12,987 nucleotides of DNA from Bacteroidales bacterium UBA3824. Its GTDB lineage: Bacteria > Bacteroidota > Bacteroidia > Bacteroidales > UBA3824. This document shows, piece by piece, positions 1 through 8,200 of the stretch (its first letter is position 1; each line of letters opens with the position of its first letter). The stretch is taken from positions 1 through 12,987 of the forward strand of contig DGIK01000104.1 of assembly GCA_002393195.1 (NCBI GenBank). Reading direction: 5' to 3'. The notes below the pieces were generated by a model that was not told the DNA's origin, did no database searches, and worked only from the letters and a program-made list of their open reading frames with translations. The position numbers were made by a program, and so were the translations under genes.

Positions 1-2
1 AC

Positions 3-2475
3 ACCGACATCGACGGCTGCCACGGGGAAACCAACGGCACCATCGACATCAACCTCAAGGGTGGCACGGGTCAATATTACACCACAATAGACGGACTTGT
101 CTATAACCCGCAAACCACGTACAAGGATCTTGCAGCCGGGTCGTATTACATAAGCGCACACGACCAAAACAATTGCCACATCGACATAGGCGAAATCACA
201 ATCAAGCAGCCCGACCCCGTGGAAATCACCAACGTAAAATCTACCAACGTAAAAGGCTGCCACGGCGACGCCACAGGTTCCATCGCCATCTCCGCAAAAG
301 GCGGCACGGGCGCGCTCACATACAACCTCAATGTGCAAGGCGTAGAGCCAACGCAAGAATCCACCATTACCAACCTCCATGCGGGCAGGTACTTCCCCTC
401 CGTCTCCGACACCAAGGGCTGCGAGGCGACATACGAATACAAATTCATCGACATCACCGAGCCAGAAGAATTTAAATTCTTCGACATCTCGTCGTCAAGC
501 AACGAAATAAGATGCTATGGCGACAAGGCGGGCATCATCAACGCCGTAGCCCAGGGCGGCACATTGCCATACCAATATACAATAGACGACTTTCAGCACA
601 CCATCACCGTACATACCGTCAATACAGCCTTCTTCAAGGAGATTGGCGCAGGCACATACACCGTGAAGGCGCGAGACAGCGAAGGATGCGAAACCCAAAG
701 CGAGCCAATAGAGCTCCTGGAGCCCGACCAACTTGTAATCACCGAAGTAGAAGCCACATCGCTGCAATGCCACAACGACAAGAGCGGCACATTATCCATA
801 GCGGCAGACGGCGGCACACCCGAATACAAATATGGATACAGCATACACGGCGACAACAATTTCCGCGACCTCCTGCCACGCCAGGTAATCACCGAACTCC
901 CGCCAGATGTGTACGACGTCATTGTAACCGACAAGCACCAATGCTCCGCATATTACTACAACATCGAAGTCAAGCAGCCCGAACAGCTCAATATCTACGA
1001 CATCACGCCGCACGACGTCAACCTATGCTACGGCGACAAAAACGGCAAAATCATTATCAACGCCAACGGCGGCACAAAGCCTTACTCATACTCCATCGAC
1101 AACGGCTCCAACTTCCAGCCCGAAAACCTATTCGACAACCTGGGCGCCGGCAACAATTACCACATCATAGTACGCGACGCCAACAACTGCGAAGCTGACG
1201 GCGGCACCACTCTCATCAACCAGCCCGCCGAACTCAAAATCGACTACATGAACTACCACGACATCCACGGATGCCACGGCAGCAATACCGGTTTTATAGA
1301 ATTTACAGCGGAAGGCGGCACAGGTCAACTCAAATACAGCATCACCGGACATCCTATGCAGCTCAACGGCGATTTTTTCAACATACCCGCCGGCTCTTAC
1401 GAACTCCGCGTGGAAGATTCGCATGGATGCTACACATCGCACCCAGGAATCACAATCAACGAGCCGCCAGTATTTGAAATCGCAGAAGAAACAAAACTCA
1501 AGCACAACCTATGCTTCGGCGACAACAACGGCGAAGCCTTAATAACCGTAAGGGGCGGTATGCCAATACAATCGGAATTTCCATACAAATTCTACCTCAA
1601 CCCCGCCACAAGCGACGTAGAAAACCTCAATCCAACATGTTACAACGGCGTATTCAATTACCTCTACGCAGGCAAATACGACGTTGTAATACGCGACTTG
1701 TACAACTGCGAGCTCAAGACATCATTCGAAATCACAGAGCCTGACCTCTTTGAAATCACAAGCCTCGACACCGTAAACGTCAACACTTGTTACGGCGACT
1801 CGTCAGGCTATATCAAGGCAAACATTACTGGCGGAGTGCAGCCTGTAACATTCTCGTGCGCAAGCGGAACGAGAAACTACACCAACGACAACGGCATTTT
1901 CAACAAACTCACCGCCACACAATACGAAATCATCGCCACAGACGCCAACGGATGCGCATCTACGTACTACACGACGCTCACACAGCCATCGCAGGTCATT
2001 CTCAAAAACGTCAATCAAACCGACATACTCTGCCACAACGCCGGCACAGGCGAAATAAGGGTGGAGGGCGACGGCGGCGTAGGCAGCATATACGTCTCCA
2101 TCGACGGTGGCAAATCGTACCCCTACTCCATCGGCAGTATCACCGGCATATCGCACGGCGACTACACTATTATGATTAGGGACGACAACCACTGCGTAGC
2201 CAAAAACACCAAACAAATAAAAATCAACAACCCACCAGAATTTATTGTATATGCCGAAGCCAGCGACGTAATATGCCACGAAGGCAATACCGGCAAAATC
2301 ATAACACAAGCCACCGGCGGCACCAAGCCATACTCATTCTCCCTCGACCAAGAACACTGGTTCTACACCCGCTCGGTATTCGACGAACTCACCGACGGCA
2401 CATACACCGTATATGCCCAAGACAACAACGGATGCAAAGCGCAATCGGAGACCCTCACCATCCACCGACCGGAAA
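3..2475 (+). repeat. Ten tandem SprB repeats within the adhesin
   Basis: The first Cys codon of each repeat falls at 18, 258, 513, 768, 1026, 1272, 1512, 1788, 2031 and 2274, giving a period of 240-276 nt (80-92 residues). Every copy keeps two Cys: one in the opening C-H/Y/F-G/N motif and one in the closing D-x-x-x-C motif just before an E/Q-P linker. That layout would allow one disulfide per repeat (inference). The copies are diverged in DNA as well as protein, so this is an old array rather than a recent expansion. The first copy may be preceded by more beyond the edge. Confidence 0.9.
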
Positions 2476-3749
2476 ACATGGCTGGATTCAAGATCGACAA
2501 ACTCGAAGGCTGCTCGCCGCTCGAAATCACCATCACGCAAGACAACGACGGCATCACAAACTACACCATCTCCAACGGCGACAGGATATTCAACCGCAGA
2601 GCCCCCACACGCCACACACTTGTAAACGACTCCGAAACCGAAAAGAGATATGAAATCCTCGCAGAAATCGTTTACAACAACGGCGTAGGATGTGCCGACA
2701 CCGCCCGCAAATTCGTTACCGTATTCCCTCAGCCAAAATCAGACTTCCGTCTCGGCGACACAGCCGTAGTATGGCCCAACAACACTGCCGTAATAGCCAA
2801 CCTCACCAAAAACGTAACTTCGGCGCACTGGGACTTCGGCGACGGCACCACCTCCGACGAACTCCAGCCATCATCACACATATACCCATCTTGCGGCAAT
2901 TACAACATCATATTGATACAGAGCGACGGACGATGCTCCGACACCCTCGAACACTCGTTCTTCATTGAAGGACGCGAAATACTACCATCCTTCACCACAA
3001 GCGAACACTCTGGATGCGAGCCGCTCCCTGTAACATTCAACAACATCTCAGAAAACGCCGACTCAATAATATGGGACTTTGGCGACGGCACACAGCCCGT
3101 AGCCACTCAAGCCAAAACCATCAACCATACATACGCCGCACCCGGAGAATACACCGCCACGCTCACATTGTTTGGCGACTGCGGCACATCAAACACCACA
3201 TCAAAAATAATCACCGTACACCCCAAGCCGACGGCTACATTCGAGCAAAACCTCGACACCCTCTACGAAGGACAGATCTTGCGCGTATTCTGCGAATCGT
3301 CGCCATCCGACAAGTACATCTGGAACTTCGGCGACGGCACAGAGGAAGACGGACTCGCAACCGCCGAACACGAATACAAATTTGACGGCACATTCGACAT
3401 AAGCCTCATCGTAATGACCGGCAACTCATGCCAGGACACAGCCGTCGTGCGCGACGCCGTTACAGTAGTAACGACGCCCATCGTGGTATTCCCGACAGCA
3501 TTCACGCCCAATGGCGACGGCATCAACGACATATTTGTGCCAATACACGGCGTGGTTCCCGAATACGAAATAGTAATCCTCAATAGAAACGGAGTCGTGG
3601 TATATCGCAGCAACAACATCGACGAAGGATGGGACGGCACGCGCAACGGCAAGCCCTGCCTGCCTGGCATGTACGTCTATAAAGCCAAGACTGTGCTACG
3701 CGACAAGACCATCCACTACCAATACGGACACGTAATGATGTACAGATGA
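3..3749 (+). CDS. SprB-like giant surface adhesin with T9SS type B sorting domain, 5'-truncated
   Basis: The reading frame is open from the left edge (first whole codon at 3), so the Met at 219 is internal and the start lies outside the window. About 1248 residues are visible. In order they are: ten SprB-type repeats (about nt 3-2475), each with a CxGxxxG-like opening, a GGT-P-Y-like core and a D-x-x-x-C closing motif; a diverged PKD-like stretch (about 2476-2735); three PKD domains with W-D/N-FGDGT cores at 2829, 3072 and 3321; and a C-terminal domain (3483-3746) with FTPNGDGIND followed by a GWDGTRNG segment. That last domain matches the gliding-motility-associated/CHU_C type B signal of the T9SS. 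Known family members are exported by the T9SS and held on the cell surface as adhesins, of which SprB is the model in gliding Flavobacteria. In Bacteroidales the usual inference is adhesion rather than gliding. No PorP/SprF-like partner follows it. The family call is firm; the ligand is unknown. Confidence 0.93.
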   Translation, partial: TDIDGCHGETNGTIDINLKGGTGQYYTTIDGLVYNPQTTYKDLAAGSYYISAHDQNNCHIDIGEITIKQPDPVEITNVKSTNVKGCHGDATGSIAISAKGGTGALTYNLNVQGVEPTQESTITNLHAGRYFPSVSDTKGCEATYEYKFIDITEPEEFKFFDISSSSNEIRCYGDKAGIINAVAQGGTLPYQYTIDDFQHTITVHTVNTAFFKEIGAGTYTVKARDSEGCETQSEPIELLEPDQLVITEVEATSLQCHNDKSGTLSIAADGGTPEYKYGYSIHGDNNFRDLLPRQVITELPPDVYDVIVTDKHQCSAYYYNIEVKQPEQLNIYDITPHDVNLCYGDKNGKIIINANGGTKPYSYSIDNGSNFQPENLFDNLGAGNNYHIIVRDANNCEADGGTTLINQPAELKIDYMNYHDIHGCHGSNTGFIEFTAEGGTGQLKYSITGHPMQLNGDFFNIPAGSYELRVEDSHGCYTSHPGITINEPPVFEIAEETKLKHNLCFGDNNGEALITVRGGMPIQSEFPYKFYLNPATSDVENLNPTCYNGVFNYLYAGKYDVVIRDLYNCELKTSFEITEPDLFEITSLDTVNVNTCYGDSSGYIKANITGGVQPVTFSCASGTRNYTNDNGIFNKLTATQYEIIATDANGCASTYYTTLTQPSQVILKNVNQTDILCHNAGTGEIRVEGDGGVGSIYVSIDGGKSYPYSIGSITGISHGDYTIMIRDDNHCVAKNTKQIKINNPPEFIVYAEASDVICHEGNTGKIITQATGGTKPYSFSLDQEHWFYTRSVFDELTDGTYTVYAQDNNGCKAQSETLTIHRPENMAGFKIDKLEGCSPLEITITQDNDGITNYTISNGDRIFNRRAPTRHTLVNDSETEKRYEILAEIVYNNGVGCADTARKFVTVFPQPKSDFRLGDTAVVWPNNTAVIANLTKNVTSAHWDFGDGTTSDELQPSSHIYPSCGNYNIILIQSDGRCSDTLEHSFFIEGREILPSFTTSEHSGCEPLPVTFNNISENADSIIWDFGDGTQPVATQAKTINHTYAAPGEYTATLTLFGDCGTSNTTSKIITVHPKPTATFEQNLDTLYEGQILRVFCESSPSDKYIWNFGDGTEEDGLATAEHEYKFDGTFDISLIVMTGNSCQDTAVVRDAVTVVTTPIVVFPTAFTPNGDGINDIFVPIHGVVPEYEIVILNRNGVVVYRSNNIDEGWDGTRNGKPCLPGMYVYKAKTVLRDKTIHYQYGHVMMYR

Positions 3750-3752
3750 CAA

Positions 3753-3799
3753 GTGAAAAAAACATTATTTGCTTTTTTTTCACAAAAAAAATTTTTTTT
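3753..3799 (+). terminator. AT-rich hairpin after the adhesin gene, possible terminator
   Basis: Four bases after the stop codon, GTGAAAAAAA (3753-3762) pairs with TTTTTTTCAC (3774-3783) around a loop of 11 bases. A second palindrome of eight A and eight T (3784-3799) follows directly. The stem has few GC pairs and the T-run lies inside it rather than after it, so it is not a textbook intrinsic terminator. Its position between a stop codon and the next promoter favours that role. Confidence 0.4.
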
Positions 3800-3814
3800 C
3801 AACTATTATATTAA

Positions 3815-3832
3815 TATCTTTGCACAAAGATA
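3815..3832 (+). promoter_or_regulatory. Bacteroidota promoter -7 box within an inverted repeat
   Basis: TATCTTTG (3815-3822) fits the Bacteroidales -7 consensus TAnnTTTG and lies 29 bases before the ATG at 3852. A TTTG-like -33 box is not clear; the expected place is a T-tract (3792-3799). The box is the left arm of TATCTTTG-CA-CAAAGATA (3815-3832), an 8-base inverted repeat with a 2-base spacer that would overlap the start of transcription. It could be an operator, or simply chance in AT-rich DNA. Confidence 0.6.
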
Positions 3833-3851
3833 ATCATATAAACAAACCACA

Positions 3852-4685
3852 ATGATGAAGCATCATACAAAAATAATACTGACACTTGCAGTGGGCGCGG
3901 CAATGATGGCGTCTTGCACCCAGGTCAACGACAACAGCACCAAGTCGCAGAGCGACACACTGTCAAAAGTACAAAAGCAAGCCTTCAACCAGGCCAAAGC
4001 GGTATTCTACGCACTGCCATCGCCCGTAGAAACTGCCACCATGCTCGACAACCTCGGCGTGAAATTCACCGACAAGTACCTGCACTCGACAGCCGACGCC
4101 GTCAAGTACAACACAACGCAGTCAGAAGCCCTCAACCTCGGCATCTACACCGCAGACATGAGCTTCTGCGCTCTCTACGAGCAAAACCAGGCGGTAATCG
4201 ACTACCTCTCCACCGTCAAAAAGCTCTCTGACAAGCTCGGCATCTCTGGATTCTTCAACGACAGCACAATCCAGACATTCCAAAACAACATCAACAACAA
4301 AAATAAAATCATCAATTCCATCTCGGAATCATACAGCAAATCCACAAGTTTCCTCGATGAGCAGGAGCGCACCGAAATCGCATCCACCATCATCGTGGGC
4401 GGCTGGATTGAAACACTGCACCTCACTCTCAACATGCTCAAAGATGTCAACCTAAAAAACAACAAGGCAGACGTCAACGACATAATGCTCAACCAACAGT
4501 TTACCCTTGAAGACCTCATTGGCATGTTGGAACTCTTCAAAGAAGACCCATACATATCGCAACTCGAAGAAAAACTCGTTGGCCTCAAGAAAACATTCGA
4601 CACACTCCACGGCGAAATCACCGTAGAACAAATCGAAACCCTCGAAAAGAGCGTCATGCAAATACGCAACAACTTCATCCAATAA
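3852..4685 (+). CDS. Predicted lipoprotein of unknown function
   Basis: This 277-residue protein has a short basic N-terminus, a hydrophobic stretch and a lipobox ending M-A-S-C with the acylated Cys at residue 22, so it should be a signal-peptidase II lipoprotein of the inner or outer membrane. The mature part looks mostly helical. It contains a segment around FYALPSPVETATML (about residues 52-65), an ALNLGIYTADMSF segment (about 95-107) and a GGWIETLHLTLN segment (about 178-189). I have a loose memory of similar Bacteroidota lipoproteins but cannot name a characterised family. A second ATG at 3855 is an equally possible start. The next gene begins 14 bases after its stop, so the two are probably co-transcribed from the box at 3815. 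No function should be assumed. Confidence 0.85.
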   Translation: MMKHHTKIILTLAVGAAMMASCTQVNDNSTKSQSDTLSKVQKQAFNQAKAVFYALPSPVETATMLDNLGVKFTDKYLHSTADAVKYNTTQSEALNLGIYTADMSFCALYEQNQAVIDYLSTVKKLSDKLGISGFFNDSTIQTFQNNINNKNKIINSISESYSKSTSFLDEQERTEIASTIIVGGWIETLHLTLNMLKDVNLKNNKADVNDIMLNQQFTLEDLIGMLELFKEDPYISQLEEKLVGLKKTFDTLHGEITVEQIETLEKSVMQIRNNFIQ

Positions 4686-4699
4686 TAAAAAACTCAGCC

Positions 4700-5140
4700 A
4701 TGAAACCCATACATAAAATATTAGCCGCTATAATTGCCTGCCTAATGGCTCTACCATCAATATCCCAAGCACAATGCAAGGATTTTTCGGAGAAGGAAGT
4801 AATGCCGATGCTCGGCGAATACATCGTTAGCGGACGATACAACACACTGAAGCTACGCGAAGGCGAAGAAATACTCATATTCAAGACCCTCAGCAAAGGC
4901 ATCAACTACCGCATCATCGTCAAGTGCGTAGATTCGTTGGCTACCAACCTCCACTTCACAATCACCGACTGGGAAGACAACACAATCTACGACAACGGAA
5001 GCCAAGGCTTCGTGTGGGACTACAAGAGCGAAAAGACACAACGAATCAAGATAAACGTGTTCGTACCCAAAACAAGCGAACAGCCCCCGCTCAAAGAAGG
5101 CTGCATGACCGTAATCACAGGCATCAAGCCCGACTTGTAA
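4700..5140 (+). CDS. Small secreted (periplasmic) protein of unknown function
   Basis: This 146-residue protein has a signal peptide (KPIHK, then a hydrophobic core) with likely signal-peptidase I cleavage after SQA, at residue 24. The Cys at residue 26 is preceded by Gln and is not a lipobox. The mature part of about 120 residues alternates hydrophobic and charged residues as in a beta-sandwich (ILIFKTLS, YRIIVKCVD, LHFTITDWED, QRIKINVFVP) and has three Cys. The gap to the lipoprotein gene upstream is only 14 bases, and a strong terminator follows, so the pair forms one short operon and may act together. This is inference from spacing. I recognise no catalytic motif and no named family. Confidence 0.82.
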   Translation: MKPIHKILAAIIACLMALPSISQAQCKDFSEKEVMPMLGEYIVSGRYNTLKLREGEEILIFKTLSKGINYRIIVKCVDSLATNLHFTITDWEDNTIYDNGSQGFVWDYKSEKTQRIKINVFVPKTSEQPPLKEGCMTVITGIKPDL

Positions 5141-5168
5141 TCCATAACAACATGCCTGCTACTAAAAC

Positions 5169-5213
5169 AAAAACGAGCCACAACTTCAATTCTGGAGTTG
5201 TGGCTCGTTTTTT
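5169..5213 (+). terminator. Strong intrinsic terminator
   Basis: A perfect 17-base stem is formed by 5169-5185 and 5196-5212, with core AACGAGCCACAACT / AGTTGTGGCTCGTT and a 10-base loop. It ends in six T (5208-5213). It lies 28 bases after the stop of the secreted-protein gene, so it ends the two-gene unit and insulates it from the BspA-like gene. The candidate start of that gene at 5198 lies inside this hairpin and is therefore wrong. Confidence 0.92.
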
Positions 5214-5269
5214 GTGCCTGCAATTGCAAAAAAATGAAAATATTATGCGCTTACAATGAAAAAAAATTT

Positions 5270-5277
5270 TATATTTG
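5270..5277 (+). promoter_or_regulatory. Promoter -7 box for the BspA-like gene
   Basis: TATATTTG fits TAnnTTTG and lies 22 bases before the ATG at 5300. It sits in an A/T-rich stretch directly after the terminator. No clear TTTG -33 box is visible at the usual 19-21 base spacing. The box supports the start at 5300 rather than the upstream in-frame ATGs. Confidence 0.65.
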
Positions 5278-5299
5278 CGATTTACAAAACCTGAATATT

Positions 5300-8200
5300 A
5301 TGAGTAGAACAATTGCACTTATATTTACACTGACTTTTGCGCTGGATATTTATGCACAGAAGGCACCTGAATTTTACGCCGTGTTTGACGGCAAAAATAC
5401 CGTTACGGCATACTACAACGGCGATATGCCAGACAATGCGTACCACTTCAACAACGACGCGCTATTCCCACTTTACAATATTACAAAAGTGGTTTTCGAT
5501 GCATCGGTGAAGAATTATGCGCCTACAAGCTGCAAAAACTGGTTTTCGTATTGCGACAACCTCACCGAAATCGTCGGCCTCGAAAACCTAAATACAGCCA
5601 ACGTTACCGACATGAGCGGAATGTTTTACCGGTGCATTTCGCTCAAAAAAATAGACCTAAGCCACTTCAACACCTCCAACGTTACCGACATGAGCGAGAT
5701 GTTTGCCCACTGCTGGGAGTTGCAGAACATAGACCTAAGTCATTTCAATACCGCCAATGTCACCAACATGAACGAGATGTTTTCCAATTGTTACAAACTC
5801 GAAAACATCGACGTAAGCCACCTCAACACATCCAAAGTAACCAAGATGGAAGGCATGTTTATGGAATGTAACGGACTCAAGGAAATCAACTTCGCCAATT
5901 TTGACACACGCAGCGTCGTGGATATGAGCGAGATGTTTTCGGGGTGTTACAGCATCGCCAAAATAGACCTCAGCGGCTTCCACACCGATAATGTAAGCAA
6001 TATGTCCAATATGTTTTCGGGCTGCCGCGAGGTGAAGACCATCGACCTCAGCAGTTTCAATACCGCCAACGTTACCGACATGGGCAATATGTTCACATCG
6101 TGCATCTTGCTAAGGACAATCATCGTGGGCGACCAATGGACCACCTCGGAGGTAACATCTACAGAGCCAATGTTTTCGTTTTGCCGCACCATCTGCGGCG
6201 GCACCGGCACACGATACGACAAGGGCAAGATAGACAAGCAGATGGCAAAAGTTAACGGCGGATACTTCACGCTCAAAGGGCAAAAGCCATATCTGCCAAA
6301 GGCTTACGCCGTTTACAAGGATTCGGTGCTCACATTATATTACGGCGACAAAAAGCCGTCGGACGTCCGCATTTATTTCATTGGCAATTATGAAGACGAC
6401 ACCAAGAAAATCAAGGAGATTGTATTTGACCGCTCGTTTTGGGCATACCGACCCGAAAGCTGCGAGGCGTGGTTTCAGGGATTGACCAACCTAAAAAGCA
6501 TCACCGGAATGAGAGAATATCTCATCACCGACAATGTAACCAACATGAGCAACATGTTCAAATATTGTGGAATCAAAAGCCTCGACATCAGCAACTTCAA
6601 TACAAGCAAAGTAACCAGTATGAGCGGTATGTTTTCGGGCTGCAACAATCTTGAAGTAATCTACACCGGCTATATGTGGAAGACCAACGCCGTCCAGCAG
6701 TCAGACCAGATGTTTAGCGGATGCCGCAAACTATACGGAGCCAAGGGCACGAGTTACAGCCAGAAACACATCGACATCAAATACGCCCACATCGACGAGG
6801 GCGAGAAAAACCCCGGATATTTCACCCAAAAATGGCAGAGGCAATTCATTCCGGCGGAGCAGGTATCGGACGTTGACGAGCCATACGTAACAATCGCCGG
6901 CGACGTTGCAACATTTGCATACGGCAAAAAAAGATCCGGCAATCACTATTACACCCTCACCAACTATCCGCACCAATTCATCATCAAAGCCGTATTTGAC
7001 GAATCGTTCCGTTTTTACACGCCGCAAAGTTGCAGCCAGTGGTTTTACAACTGCGCAAACCTCACAGAAATAGTCGATATGGAAAAATACCTCGACACCG
7101 AAAATGTTACCGACATGAGCCTGATGTTTGGCAATTGCTCCAAACTCGAAAACATCAACCTGAGCGGCTTCAAGACCACGAATGTAACCAATATGGAACG
7201 AATGTTTGAAGGATGCCGCAACCTCAAATCCATCGACCTCAGCAAACTCGACACCAAAAAGGTAATTTCCATAGACAAGATGTTTGCAGGATGCAGCCGA
7301 CTCACGACCATCGACCTCGGCAATTTTGACACGCAGAATGTCAACAACATGAAAGGCCTATTCTCCGGCTGCACCAGCCTCGAAAAACTCGACCTCACAC
7401 ACTTCAACACAGCCAATGTCACCAATATGTACGGCATGTTCAAGAATTGTTACAGCCTTGAAACATTGGATCTCAGCAGCTTCAACACCGCGCGTGTCGT
7501 CAATATGGGCGATATGTTTTGCTATTGCGGCGGGCTCCGAACCATTTATGTAGGCAAAGACTGGACTACAAAGGCAATCCCCAACAAGGAAATCGTGGAA
7601 CGTCTTTCCGATGTAGGCGGCAACGGCACCACGCACATATTCACCGGCTGCACTTCGCTATGCGGCGAGAAGGGCACATTATATTGCTACGCCAACAATG
7701 GAAAAGATTTTGCAAAGATAGACGGCGGCAAAAACGCGCCCGGATATTTCACCACCAAGGGCGCAGCACAATGGAACAAGACCGCCTACGCAATCTTGAA
7801 AAATGGCACTCTCACATTCTACTATCGCGCAAGCGTGCCAAACGGCGCATACGTAATCCACGGCGGCAAATCCACACAAGACTGGTGCCACGCCGCCACA
7901 ACAATCAAAAAAGTGGTATTCGACGTCTCCTTCCGTGGATTCCGCCCAAACACTTGCTACGAATGGTTTTCGCAGTGCGGCAGCCTCACCGAAATAGCCG
8001 GCATGAAGGAAAACCTCAACACCGAAAATGTGGTAAATATGGGAGCGATGTTTTACGGCTGTTGCTCTCTCAAAAATATCGACCTCAGCGGATTCAAGAC
8101 CCACAACGTAACCACAATGCACAGCATGTTTGCGGGCTGTGTGTCATTGGAAAACATCGATTTGAGCAGTTTTGACACAAGGTACGTCAACAACATGGCG

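Noticed and set aside
219..221. ATG at 219 as the start of the adhesin
   Set aside because: The same frame is open to the window edge and encodes a further full SprB repeat upstream.
512..2653. Several long Arg/His-rich or Val-rich frames on both strands across the adhesin
   Set aside because: They are frame shadows of the repetitive, C-ending codons of the real gene and have no protein-like features of their own.
4202..4682. Minus-strand frames opposite the lipoprotein gene
   Set aside because: They are antisense shadows without promoter, signal or family likeness.
5198..5299. Upstream extension of the BspA-like frame to an ATG at 5198
   Set aside because: That start lies inside the terminator hairpin and before the promoter box; the ATG at 5300 gives a proper signal peptide.
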